From Thunnus maccoyii (taxonomy: Eukaryota; Chordata; Actinopteri; Scombriformes; Scombridae): a DNA stretch of 64,000 nucleotides. Shown here piece after piece: positions 1-48,287 of the stretch; within the stretch, counting starts at the first letter, position 1, and the number at the start of each line of letters is the position of its first letter. The position numbers were made by a program, and so were the translations under genes. The stretch is from contig NC_056552.1 of assembly GCF_910596095.1 (NCBI RefSeq), forward strand, positions 13,435,111 to 13,499,110, read 5' to 3'. Below the pieces are notes generated by a model. It was not told the origin of the DNA and did not search any database. It saw only the letters and a list, made by a program, of their open reading frames with translations.

Positions 1-1680
1 ACCACTTCGGCCTTCAAGCCAACATCCATATGGGTTAGATATAGGGTGCAGTCATTCAAGTAGATTCGTGTCCTAAAGGCATAATTGTCCAAAGCTCATT
101 CTGCTTAGACAATTTGAGAATGGCCTGCAGGAGCAAATGTTTTTTTCTGCTTTGTCTTTTACATTCAAACACTCGCTCACTCACTCATTGCCATTCTTGT
201 TTCGACGGGTTATCGTTCTGCAAATATGATTTCCCCACAACATCAGTTCTGCTTATTGCATAATTACAATCACAACTGTGCAGACCACCGTCGCATCCTT
301 AGGGATCTCATGCTGTAAGCAGAAACATACATTATTAAGGTGGAATGTTTTTTCATATGTGAGGAAACATTGTCTAAATATCATCCAGGTTTGATGAGCC
401 TCTGCCTCCCTATGAGTGAATTAACGGTAGTTTGCATTTTTCATGAAGTCCTTAAGTTATGAATGGATCACAGTGAATTGCAGTCTCTAGAAAGTACAGA
501 ATGCTATACTGGCCAATAATAATTTGCTTTTATTAACATCTGCACATTTAAATGGGCTATTTACATTATCGAATGAGCCAAGAGTCTTTGTTCATGGAGC
601 GCTGGTTTCTCTGCTGCATATATAAATCCTTTGTATAACAGGCTGATGTCTTTTAACATTGAGTGGAGAAACTTGGGGCCTGGGGACTACAGGTGTATGA
701 GGGAGAAATTCATGGAGATAAAACGCAAGGAAAATACTGTGCACTCATGCAGTTCACAAAGATCTAATCATAGCGTTGAGTCGAGGTAGCATCATTTTCA
801 CTAAAACCGTGCTAGTTGAACTGTATGAGGCTGGAATTTGCTGACATTACTACACAATATCGGAAAGCTGAATCTTACCCCTGGAAAATGATCCACCAAT
901 AAAATATGGAAGACAGCAGTGGATACTGTGGGATTGGTTAAGGCTAAAACAGTAAAACTCACACAACTTAGGTTAAAAATGGGAAGAGGTACGTGAATCA
1001 TCTCCTCAGAACAATTTTGGTGCTGCTCCAGTATTTTGTTAGAGAAATCCACCTTTGTTTGTAGAGTAAATGTACTCAATGCAAAAAAACTATCATATTC
1101 TTTTTAATTTCACCATTTCGCTCAAAACTTCATAACCAGTTTTTAATTTACTGATATTACTAATGATATTTGAAAAGCAGGAAGTTACATATTCATATTC
1201 ATTTGAGTGGACAGGAAATGGACCAGAGTAACAGAAATGCTGTTTCTGTTTCCGTTTCCAAAACCCAGAATTTACTTTATGTATGTCAAAGAGCTGAAAG
1301 TATTAGTGCTCTTTCCACATTATTGTTTGTTTTGAACATTTTGGACAAAAGACTGTATGTCTAAAACTGATTGAATGTTAAAGGCCACTGGTACCTAGGG
1401 TGCAACAAAATTATTGTTTTTAATTAGATTCACAATAGAAGCAGAAAAGGCCAGTAGCACTTAAGCTGCAAGTGGTCAAGAAATGCTATTGTCAGAAGGG
1501 AAAATTACCAATCAAGAATGTGTGATTATTGCTCAACATTTAGCTGCTTCAAAGCAAGTGTGTGAAATGAGGTCAGGGCAAGAAGTTTAATTTACTGCAG
1601 TTTAGTTTGGTTTGCTCATTTGTCTGCTTTTAGGATCCAAACAACATTCAACTGTTAAATCTTGTTAGTAAACCAGGTCT

Positions 1681-1702
1681 AATGATGATGATGATGATGA
1701 TG
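1681..1702. repeat. (GAT)n microsatellite
   Basis: About seven GAT/ATG units. Confidence 0.85.
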
Positions 1703-1954
1703 AGGTTTTCTATTCATAAATAGAATAAGATTGTGTACTTTCTGTCATAAGCACGTCACACTGAAGATGTACAGCTTGGCAACCGCATACAAAGCTGACA
1801 GATTCGTTTCTTCTTAGTGTCCATGCAGATTTTTGAAGTGTGATGTAAGACTTTCTGTGCCGTACATTGTGGAAGGATACGGATTAGGTGTGTGTGGGTG
1901 ATGCTGATATATTTAACCTTCACTGGCCTCTGAAGTAAAATGGGCAATAAATTA

Positions 1955-2200
1955 ATTATTGAATTAATTAAGTAGGCGTTTAATTTGATTTTTAAGCAAA
2001 AATAACAAATACTCCCTGGTTTCAGCGTCTCAATTATGAGGATTTGCTGCTGCTTTTCTTTATCGTTTGTGATGAATAGATTTGGATTTTGCATGGTTGT
2101 TAGTATAAAAAAAGCAATTTGAAGACATCACTTGAACCTTTAGGAAATTACCATTGTGAAATATCGTGATTTGTCACATTTTCCGGGATATTTTGTAAAA
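1955..2200. mobile_element. Partial GGGCTGCAA-family element downstream of brca1
   Basis: Shares the inner part of the family: CTGGTTTCAGCGTCTCAATTA, GAGGATTTGCTGCT, GATTTGGATTTTGCATGG, GAAGACATCAC. Termini are not recognisable, so it is an old or broken copy. Confidence 0.5.
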
Positions 2201-3051
2201 CAATTCACAAATTATTAGAGTATGTTTTAGATTGTACCTTTGTCACATAACACTTCCCTAAAACCCACTGCACACCAGTACAGCAGCTTTATCTTCTACT
2301 AGCTATTTTTTAATGTAGTCTGATCTGTGCCTTTTCTCCTCTCGGGGTTACATGAAAGCTAACAACTGTGCACAGAGAGGGGTCATTCTCCTGCCCTCAT
2401 ATGGCCCATTCCTCTAAATCTCTTCTCTCTCATTGCATTTCCACACACTGGCTGTTCAATAATTCAAGAAAACACTGTATAGAGCATGTTGCTGCATACA
2501 GGCTACGTTCAGGAAAGCTGCAGGCTTTCAGTCACAGAACCGTGGAACAGCAGTGGGAACACTGATGAACATGGATGACAAGAGCTTATTTAAATACATT
2601 AGACCCGACAGGAGACATCATCAAGTACTAAATTCTGGAAATGAGATTTTTTTTTTTAACTCCCAAGGATTATACCAAGCATAAAGGCGTCAAATGTAGG
2701 ATTACACTTGGCCTTGGGGTTCTGCTTTGACAGTGCAGTGACCTAAAACCAATTCAGCTCAGATATTGTATGCTGAACCATGCAAAAATAAACATCATCT
2801 GAACCTGTATGGTGGGTGGCAATGATGGCTGTATATGTGTTACTTGTACCTGTGCTACAAAAACAAGACAAGACTCGATTCAAGGTTGGTTAAACTTTAT
2901 GTACATCAGAACACACGCGCACACGAGACAGTGCTTTCTGTTTATCCACAGAACGGATGGATTACAGAACTGGACGTTAAAAAAGGAGTCGTAAAAAGGG
3001 TCAAGAGAAGGACAGAATGCAGGACAGGATAATGGTGATGATACCAACAGG

Positions 3052-24617
<21,566 letters not shown>

Positions 24618-26161
24618 GGTGTTTTTTAAAAGCTACACATGAAAAATCAGAGGACAAACACAGGTTGTAGACAATATGTGGCTGTCAGAGTACTACTAAA
24701 AAAAAATACATAGGTAAGTATTTTCCACAGCTGGACAGATACTGAAAATGTAGTGATATTGAATGACAGTCCTTTTGTTATTGTTTGTCCACCTTTAAAA
24801 TGCCCTTTAATGAAACAAAACTTAGTGAAAAAAGAAAACAACCTTCTCTATGTGATGGACAGTATGTCAGACTGGCCCTGCGGCAGCAAAGTTACGATGG
24901 CTGTATAACTGTGTGTACTTTTGGTCATGTCACATCTACTGTACATGTAGCTTTGTTTTCCAGGTAGCTAGCTTTAATGGATCATGTAAATAGCAGGTTA
25001 CTAAGGCTGCTAACAGTTAGAGTGACATAAGGTGGCCTACAACACACATATACATACACTGATTATTCAGCACGACATCCTACATGGCTGCTGTCATGTA
25101 TATTAATTGGACACAGATACGTTAACTGAAATGAGTCGTGTCAGCTACTTAATTATTAAAGTCCTCCTCCACTCAAAAATATCTTTTCTTCTTGCTCCTA
25201 CAGTTAAATGTTTGAGCTTCACTGTGCAGAATGATGTATGTGCAAAGTTTGAAACTAGAAGGCTGTTTTCACATTCATCTGCTGATTGCTTATTGAAAAT
25301 CTGATTTTAAGGGGTGGGACTACAAGCATGATGTATGACATCACAACTAGTTTGGAAGCCAATTATGGTTCAATAGGAAATTTACACAAGTGAGATGTGG
25401 AAACTTGAAGCCTCCAGCACACATACATACAGAGAATACAGTGTAATTTACATTACAGTGAGTAGGAGACATCTTGTCCCCAGCAGTTAAATTTGTGAAA
25501 TTAACAATGTGTATATTCATAGATTAGGGATTTTTAATGAGGGAGAAGGAGTAGATGTCATTTAAAGGATATTAACGTGGTAATCATACTTTTTTGTGGA
25601 AAAAAACATAACAGACACACATCATTGTTCGAAGCAGAGTATTTTTATATGTCTTAATACATGTCTGGAGGGGATCTTTAAGTTTGTAAGATGCTTCAGT
25701 CAAGCAACAGTCTAGTGGAAGGGTTGGCAGACCAGTCCATAATCAGTGTATACGATTAACTTTGCATAGCTGTGACACTGAAAATCACTTTGTGGCACCA
25801 TTTTGAAAAAGCAGAATACAAACAGCAATGATGACATCCGTGAAATCACTCACAATTAACATTGATCGTTACCTTATAAAACACCGTTTAATGTTAATAC
25901 AGTTTTAGCTGATGTTGACATTAAACTAAACATCGGGCAGGCCACCTGCTATCATGTTTTCAGAGCTTACACAACCATAATACATCCATTTTCACAACTA
26001 GCTTGGCTCTCTTTCTGACTTTTGAGGTTGAGACACTCGACGGTAACACGTAGAGAGACCAATAGGTGACTCAAAAAGTAGTTCACTGTTTCTGAAATGT
26101 CGCTGGCTAATAGCTAAAAAGTGAATGTTTGCAAATTTACCTTTTTCTTCATACAAGCTGA

Positions 26162-26260
26162 AGTTACCAACAGGAATCATTCGCTTCAGTTTTCCCGCAA
26201 CTATCATCTTCTTCTATTTTTACATAACGGCCGTTTGCAGCTGATGTCACAGCGCCACCG
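26162..26260 (-). promoter_or_regulatory. brca1: Probable brca1 promoter and non-coding first exon
   Basis: No coding exon lies upstream of 24617, and the first coding exon has an acceptor at 24635-24633, so a leader exon is required. The best candidate ends at a GTAACT donor (26167-26162). Around it are TTTCCCGC at 26191-26198, a good E2F site (mammalian BRCA1 is E2F-regulated), a CRE-like TGATGTCA near 26237, and GC-richer sequence (ACGGCC, GCGCCACCG). The start site is inferred. Confidence 0.45.
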
Positions 26261-26876
26261 ACTGGTCCGGAGGGTGAAACACTCCTCCATCACAATGTTT
26301 TTATTCACTCCTTTCTCTTATCTTTTTTGCATTTAAGTAGCAAGTTCCAGTCTAATTTGGATAAGTAAGACAAAAAGACTAGATAAAAATAGTTATAATA
26401 TATGCAACCGAAGTTTAATTTCATTTTTTCTGGGTAGTAGTAGAATAAGATAAGTTAAAACTTTATTGTCTTATACACACAATGCTGCTGCTGTACAGTA
26501 CCAAATAATTCAACATTACTACACAGCATACATCTCATAAATGCCATGATAGAAAGTACAGTAATTACATGAAATTACTCAGGTTAAAAACTCAAAATCA
26601 ATAAATACTCCAAATCCTGGAGGTAAAACACTGAAGGATCTCAGCTACTGCACTAGCCTCTGACATTATCACTTGTTGCAGTAATACAATCTAGCGGTAT
26701 ATTACATTGCATGAATTACATGAATTATATTATTTATATCACTATATAATAATAATACTATATTACTAGCTTGCTTATGCAACATTCCATAAAATGGTAT
26801 TCTTTTTCTTTTACTTTGTCTATTATATGCTCGTAGTATTGCATTATTATTGCATAGTGTGGGATTATTTCATGCA

Positions 26877-26919
<43 letters not shown>

Positions 26920-26944
26920 AATAATAATAATAATAATAATAATG
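26877..26944. repeat. (ATT)n then (AAT)n palindromic microsatellite between brca1 and becn1
   Basis: About 38 bp of ATT repeats switch at 26915-26918 to about 27 bp of AAT repeats, making a self-complementary tract of roughly 60 bp in the space shared by the two divergent promoters. Confidence 0.9.
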
Positions 26945-27049
26945 TAATTTTGATAATTATTATTTTTATTTATTATTATAGTCTATATTGTACAATTTAA
27001 TGTATGTTATGTATATTGTATTTATTATTCATACTAATAAAAAGTCCAC

Positions 27050-27245
27050 CGGCTACCACGTGACTTACACGCCTCTAATCTGACGTCACAACCGCCGTAA
27101 ACAACAATAAGGAAGTGGAGAGGGAAGTCCCGATGTGCAAAATGCAACAGTCACGCAAACTATATTAGGAGAGATTTCTCGTTTTCCACGTGTAAAAGGT
27201 TGGATTATTATGTAATAGTTTTCATTCTTCACAAGTGTGAGTCAA
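27050..27245 (+). promoter_or_regulatory. becn1: Probable becn1 promoter with CLEAR-like E-box, CRE and ETS sites; leader exon
   Basis: Within 65 bp lie CACGTG at 27057-27062 (read on the minus strand AGTCACGTGGT, close to the CLEAR element GTCACGTGAC bound by TFEB), a perfect CRE TGACGTCA at 27081-27088, and GGAAGTG at 27111-27117 (ETS core). Coding begins six bases after an acceptor at 27450, so a non-coding first exon is expected; a donor AAGT|GTGAGT near 27236 is the best candidate. Factor use is inferred from motif matches only. Confidence 0.55.
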
Positions 27246-27456
27246 TCGTATGTTTACACACAAGCTAGCTGTAAAGCTGACGTTAGCCTGCTAGCTCCCT
27301 AGTTAGCTAACAGCCTTTAATGTGTAACGTTTACTTCTAGACCCAAAAACGTACTGTCAGGCTGCCAGTAGTGTTAACCACTCGGACATTGTTTTCTACA
27401 CACCGATAGCTTAAATTTGTCAATTATTTTTTCAATGTGTGTACTTGTAGGTAGCG

Positions 27457-32843
<5,387 letters not shown>

Positions 32844-33637
32844 ACCTGCTGGACGATGCCTTGGGATGTCAAACCTCACCCATAGTCATATGTACCTCTA
32901 ATAACTGGAATCTGTGTGTGACTCTTATCTGGATAACATGGGCACCAGAAAAGAAATGGTTATGTCTGCGCCACTCTGCAAAACCTTTCAGCATTTTCAT
33001 GCAAAATGCACAGAGCACTGTCTAGAACTTCAGTCTAGATTGTTTGTGTTTTTACATGTTCCAAAGAGGAGATCATAGAGATGGAGATTTGAAGTCCACT
33101 ATGGAAGCTAAAATGCGGCACAGGATGTCTTTATGTGGTCTGAAAGTGAGGAGGATAAATACAGGTGTGTCTTCTGTTTTGATGTGCTTCACTAATTAAT
33201 ATCTGGCATTTTCCTAGAAGTGTATTAAAACTATTTCTCTCCCTCAGATTTGAATGTACTTTAAAGCTTCCCCAAATAGTTTGAACCACTTTGTCAACTT
33301 CAGCGTCTCCTGTTGCACCGCACAACTTTGAAATCACTGTTTAGTAATTCTCTCTCCACATTGAGAAACTTTTTTTTTTTTTTTTTGTCAACATCCCAAT
33401 TCTAAGCTGCAAGATTTTGTGATAATTATGGACAAGAAGAGTTTAGTATTCCACAAGCGTGTCAGTATTTCATTAACCTTGAACACAGTTTATTCATTTG
33501 ATACATACTTACACTGCAGGCAAACGGTTGTATTTAGAGATGCACTAACAACTACTTTGTATTCATACTCTGCACCATCAAATGAATTTGCCTGCTTCAG
33601 ATATGACGGATACTTTTAATGACGTGTGACTTGAGTT

Positions 33638-33660
33638 AATAAACAATTTATGCTGTGAAA
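33638..33660 (+). terminator. becn1: becn1 polyadenylation signal
   Basis: AATAAA at 33638-33643, about 800 bp after the becn1 stop, followed by an A-rich and then TG-rich stretch (GTGTCTGGTGTG near 33665), the usual cleavage-site context. The interval 32844-33660 is then the 3' UTR, with no other feature seen except an 18-base T tract near 33369. Confidence 0.6.
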
Positions 33661-33826
33661 AAAAGTGTCTGGTGTGAGATTAAATGTTTAAATATACTTG
33701 CAGCATACATTCATCAATACACCTCAATACCAAAAATGTTAATTGTGTGTGAATTACAATAAATGCATAGTTTGCCCAATTATTTTCCCAAATCAACTAA
33801 AACACCACAGAGGTAACCAAATGTTT

Positions 33827-34681
33827 TTTAATGGTTTCATCATTACTTCTGTTGAGAATCTTACCTCTCATCACAACACTCATTCATAGTCATCCCCTTG
33901 TAAGGTTAACAAAAACATTTAAGGGGGTAAATTTCATGGAAAAATATGGACTTAACAACTGAAATAAGCAGCTGACTTCCAGTTATCCAGTAAAATATTC
34001 AAAATAGGTTGAAACCTTCTCGAATCTTCTGTGTTAAGTCATTTATGAACCTCTTAACAGTGCCATGTCAACAAGGCAGGCCTTTAACTTTGGTCATCAT
34101 TCCTCATCACTGTAGGAGCCCTTCCTAAAAAGTCTCAGGTTCAAACCAATAGGGATACATATCTGAAAATGACCACTATAGTACTGAAAAATAGTTTGAT
34201 AGATGATGCATTTCAAGCAGTATGGGATGAAATTTCAGTAATGCTTCTTCTTCTAAACCTTCCACAGAATAGAGGCAGGTGATCTTCCACGAACGGCATA
34301 CTCAGCCTGTCAGTTGTGCAATCTTTATGGGTGCTTTTACTATTATTCATGTAAAAAAGCCCCTTGAAACGAGCCCAAAGTTTTTGTGTTAGTGCATGCA
34401 TATGGGCAAATCTTTGGGTTCTACTGAGCCCACAGCCAGAGACCGGCCCTTCATTTTTAACCACTTGGACAAAGGTGGTGGGCACATTTACTACTACATC
34501 ACCACATCATTATCCATCATTTTGGTTCCATTCACACTTTCACACTTTCAGGTTCCCTCCATCCCATCATGCTCTCTGCTCTCTTGCAACCAAGAGAGCT
34601 AAGGAGGAGTTTCAGCGAGTGTGTAACGTCTCCATGTGGCTTTGTCTTCACAGGGTTTTAAATCCAGACTTTCGGCTCCCT
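33827..34681 (-). other. tlk2: Probable tlk2 3' UTR with ATTAAA signal
   Basis: The 850 bp downstream of the tlk2 stop has no coding features; the 90-codon open frame 34213-34485 is uncharacterised and unlikely to be real. On the minus strand ATTAAA (33832-33827) is the first plausible poly(A) signal. This would put the tlk2 3' end within about 150 bp of the becn1 3' end. Confidence 0.45.
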
Positions 34682-44356
<9,675 letters not shown>

Positions 44357-44831
44357 GCCTAGAAAGAGAGAAACAGTGAATTATATAGTAACTTATGTGA
44401 AGTAGCAGGTGTGTTTGGTTATTGTCACACAGGACAGGATTGACACTCATCAACAGGGAGGGAGCAGCACATTAGTTACCAATATCACACTATTCTTCCC
44501 TGATTGGTGCAGGTGACCTAACAATCTAGTCAATCCTGCGGTCTGACCAGCAAAAAGTCACAGGTTTCAACAAGGCTGCCTGGGAGCCTGGGCCTATGCT
44601 GGGAAATTCGACGACCGACTGTTCAACGTGAACCAACGCACACAAAAATGACACAAAGCAAACTTCATTGTCTTGTCTATCTTACTAACCTTAACTGACA
44701 CACTATTTTCAGCTCAGACAAATCACAGTGGAGTGAAAGAAGGCTAACAGGATAGATTTTTTTGGGAAGAATCCCTCAGCACCACCTCTTGAAAGCCATG
44801 ACATGAGCTGACAGGCAAGAAGAATGATTAC

Positions 44832-45372
44832 TGAGTTTAGTTTTGTGGTCAATTAAACCAATTGAGCCAGCAGTAATAAATTATTGAAGACAATGAAACT
44901 GATACTGAACTGAAGGGAAAGATAGATGCTGTCAGATTCTGGTGCATATGTACTGTAATGGAAGTCATGTCTATTCTTTCCAGTGAAGTTCATAATTTCA
45001 CCATTTGTACAAGTTAACTCTTGCATGTGCAGATACAGGTCCAACAAATGCGGTTCCTGCAGCAACTGAATGAGCAAGGAGAGCCTCTGAATCTGGACAT
45101 TACTGGTCAGGGAGGTAATTTAGAGCCATTTAGTTATGAGGACTCATAAAGATGATTTTTCGTAATTTTTTCCCTTTCCCTGATTATTATAACTACATGA
45201 AATGGCAGGGCACGACTTCCATCAGCTACCTGACTATCCATCACATAACCGAGAGATTCATCTGAGGGCATTTAAACGGCTTCAAATGGTGATGACAGTT
45301 ATTTAAAATAAAACATAAACATTCACATAACATTAATCATCACAGTTTAGCCCAGGAAGTCAACGTTAGTGA
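44832..45372. repeat. Copy A of a ~540-bp direct duplication bracketing the tlk2 promoter
   Basis: This block (tlk2 intron 1) matches 46554-47089 over its whole length with indels, including TTGTGGTCAATT, GTCATGTCTATTCTTTCC, CCTCTGAATCTGGACATTAC and TTTAGCCCAGGAAGTCA. It contains an exon-like segment 45033-45114 on the plus strand, bounded by TGTGCAG and GGAG|GTAATT, open in one frame: IQVQQMRFLQQLNEQGEP, then LNLDITGQG. The protein is not recognised. Confidence 0.75.
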
Positions 45373-45861
45373 ATTCATTTTGCCCAACAAGCCCTTCAAC
45401 TTGTCCATCACAACAATGCTAGTCAGCAAACGTTAAGTTAACTTACCTAAGTTAGCTTAAGTATGTCCAGTAAATTAGCTTGAACTCAACTTTCGTGACA
45501 AAGCCATAAGCTCAACTTTATTAAAAGTAAACCGACGTTTCAGATAAACCAACTTTATTGCAGTTGGTTGAACCACCGTTAGTTATTGATAAGATGCTGT
45601 CGATGTAAAACTAACTAGCCGTTAGCCCGCTAGTTAACGTTCGCAACGGCTATTATGCTAATCAAAATGTTGCGAAGATGTTGAGAAAGAAAATCGAAAA
45701 AGCTGTTATGCAGTGTCAAATTATAATACATCACATCACTGTAGAAGTTTGAAACACGTTAGTAGTAGCTAGCTAGGTTGTTACTGGTTACTAAATAACA
45801 GTCAGCTGGGCTACATGGTTGGTTACCTTAACTAGCTAACGTTCAGTTGAAGTTATCTCAC

Positions 45862-46330
45862 CTGGAGAACCTTTAGCAGTTTTCACTGTCACTCACAGTC
45901 CTAAAAAAGGATCTTGTCCGTCCATCCGGCGACAGCAAACCCACCCTGACAACTCCTAGTCCTACATTTGTTAGCTTAGCAAAATGCTAGCTAAGAAGTG
46001 CAGTGTGGCTGGCTCCTGCTGGTGTCATCCGGACAGGAGGCCCCTGATCCTCGGGGTTTCCTCGTCCGTCTTGGTGCCGCTTGCACGGGCAAACCCGGAG
46101 CTGTCACTGCTCTGATGAAGCCTCTTTACAAGTGTTGTCACATTTCTGCTTCGCTCGGGTTTTTTCTTTTGTCATTGTCGGGCGGTGAAGACGGTTTACA
46201 CCGGGAGAAGAAGTTCAGCCACCTTTGTTAGAGCCCATTATTTAGCTGGTGATAAAAAAAAGATCATAACCCCCGCAGCGAGGCCGCACAGGGCTCCAGG
46301 GAGAGCTTCGTACGATGCCTCCCGTCCTGT
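45862..46330 (-). promoter_or_regulatory. tlk2: Probable tlk2 promoter and non-coding first exon
   Basis: A donor CTCCAG|GTGAGA at 45861-45856 would end a leader exon that joins the acceptor before the first coding exon (edge 44358). The region 45990-46330 is the most CpG-rich stretch of this intergenic space. The 77-codon open frame on the plus strand at 45998-46231 shows no similarity I recognise and is best read as CpG-island shadow. Confidence 0.5.
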
Positions 46331-46553
46331 GCGCTTGTTTAGCAGATAATATAAAAGCCTCTCAGGTCAGAACCACCCAAATAAACAGCAGACTGTAGGT
46401 ATTTCCTTAAGATGACTCCACCTGCTTCAATAGTCACGCTCAGTGATTTATCAATTAATAAATGTTAACTCACAGTTACATCCTTTTTTGTTTATTTTTT
46501 TTAGTTCGTGTGATAACCCTGTCGGCACTATTGAACACACTGGATTTTTTTAT

Positions 46554-47089
46554 TGAATTTAGTTTTGTGGTCAATTGAACCAGCAGCAATATATTATTGA
46601 AGATACTGAACGCCGACAAAGAAGGGAAAGAGAGATGTTGTCAGATTCTGGTGCAAATGTACCGTAATGGTAGTCATGTCTATTCTTTCCAATTAAGTTC
46701 ATAATTTAACTATTTGTCTTGCATGTGCAGATGCAGGTCCCACAATTGCTGCGCCAGCTGGATATTCAAAGTGATGAGCCATAGCAGCATCTGAATGATC
46801 AAGGTGAGCCTCTGAATCTGGACATTACTGGTCAGGGAGGTAACTATAGCCATTTAGTTATAAGGACTAAAAATATGATTTCTCTCAATTTCTCCCCTCC
46901 CTTGGTTTATCGTAAAGACATGAAAGGGCGGGGCACAACTTCCTTTAAGCACTACCTGACAAGGTATCCATCAACTAACAGTTGATGATTCAGTTTGAGG
47001 GCATTTAAACCACATTTGCAAATGGTGAAAAATTAAACATAATAATACTAATCATCACCGTTTAGCCCAGGAAGTCAGCATTAGTTGAT
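46554..47089. repeat. Copy B of the ~540-bp direct duplication, upstream of tlk2
   Basis: Same orientation as copy A, 1.72 kb to the right. The exon-like segment is 46731-46839 here, longer by 27 nt, starts with ATG after the CAG, and has an in-frame TAG, so it cannot encode the same peptide. An AATAAA follows at 47291-47296. Either a tandem duplication that spanned the tlk2 promoter, or two insertions of one repeat. Confidence 0.7.
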
Positions 47090-47687
47090 TATACTATTAC
47101 TGGTACTATAGAGCACAGTGCCCATATATACACATTATAGATTGTGAGCTCCTCTTGCACTAGTTTATGTGCTGTTTTGCCCTGTTAAGCTGTTGTCATC
47201 AGATGGGGTGCGTTTGACCCTTAATATACTACTGCCAATCTACTTGTCGTTTTGTGCTCAAAGTAATTGTATTCAACAAGATTCTTGTATAATAAAAATT
47301 GGTGTTTTTAATATAACATAGTTCTCTATTCGTCTTTGCCTTAACAGCGTTTGAACCTCCTGTCTGTGAGTGGCTTGTGGGTGCCACAATACATCAATTC
47401 ATATGTGCTACAGACATAAAAAGGAACATATTCCTGAAAAATGGGCTGGTTACTTTTGCCAGTTAGATTTGTTGTCATGTGTGGAGTGATGCTGGTAGTT
47501 TACTGAGGTCACAAAAATCAGAAAAGAATAGATGGAAATAGTACTGCCATGACAGAATTAACACAACAGGGGTGTCAGGAATCCACAGCCAGTACACATC
47601 CTCAAACCCCTGAGAAGAAGGTGAAAACACCTGTGTAGTGAACCATAGGGAGCTGCTGACTCTGTCATTAGCCTAGCTGTAGTTTAA

Positions 47688-48200
47688 AGGATGGGTTCAC
47701 AATTTTTCCAGTCTGTTTTAAAACAACAGTCAGGTGGCCAAATGAACATTGAAACAGGTTTTTCTTGCCATATTCATTCCTCCTGTTCATACTAGGCATT
47801 AGAAGATCCCTTCATCATGCACTTACAATGTAAGTGATGGGGACCAAAATCCACAAGCCTCCTTCAGTGTAAAAATGTATTTAAAAGTTTATCTGAAGCT
47901 AATATGAAGCTTCAGTCCAAATGAGTCAAATCAAGTAGATATCTTTTAACATAACAGTCTTTTTAGTGTCCCTCTTTTTTTTTAACTATACTTCCACCTC
48001 AGCTCAACAGGGAAACACTGTCTGAGGAAACAAAAAGAGGGAATTTGATGATAAAAAAGACAGTAAATATGGCAGATATCTACTTAATATGACTAACTCA
48101 GACTGCATCGCATTTGAAGGGGATCTTTTAATAGCCGGTTTGAACAGGAGGAATAATTACAGCGAGGAAACCCTCTGTTAGTGTTCATATGGAAAACTGA
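47688..48200. mobile_element. Second copy of the foldback element, right end worn
   Basis: Starts after TTAA (47684-47687) with AGGATGGGTTCACAA and follows the copy in becn1 for about 510 bp, including CAGTCTTTTTAG and AGCTCAACAGGGAAACAC. The right arm stops near 48196 before the terminal bases, so the copy is truncated or decayed there. It lies between tlk2 and itgb3. Confidence 0.65.
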
Positions 48201-48241
48201 CTAAGGAAGAGGATTAGGGCCACATGTGAAAAATTTATTTG

Positions 48242-48287
48242 AGTTCTGAGTTTAAAGTCCGAATTCTGAGTTTAAAGTCAGAATTGC
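48242..48287. repeat. Two-copy 23-bp tandem motif next to the LINE remnant
   Basis: The unit TTCTGAGTTTAAAGTCNGAA occurs twice in a row. It sits between the foldback copy and the LINE remnant and probably belongs to one of them or to a further repeat. Confidence 0.5.

Larger units (their letters stand above)
1..3051. other. Region downstream of brca1: 3' UTR and intergenic DNA, no gene seen
   Basis: No open frame above about 112 codons and none with recognisable similarity. The right part must hold the brca1 3' UTR; the best minus-strand poly(A) signal I see is ATTAAA at 2314-2309, which is weak. The partial GGGCTGCAA-family copy and the GAT tract are the only other features. Confidence 0.5.

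Noticed and set aside
26440..26700. Possible 3' end of a Rex1-like LINE (AAACTTTATTGTC)
   Set aside because: Only a short terminal-like motif without coding remnants; not enough to annotate.
45998..46231. 77-codon plus-strand open frame at the tlk2 promoter
   Set aside because: CpG-rich promoter sequence, no recognisable domain, no splice or poly(A) context.
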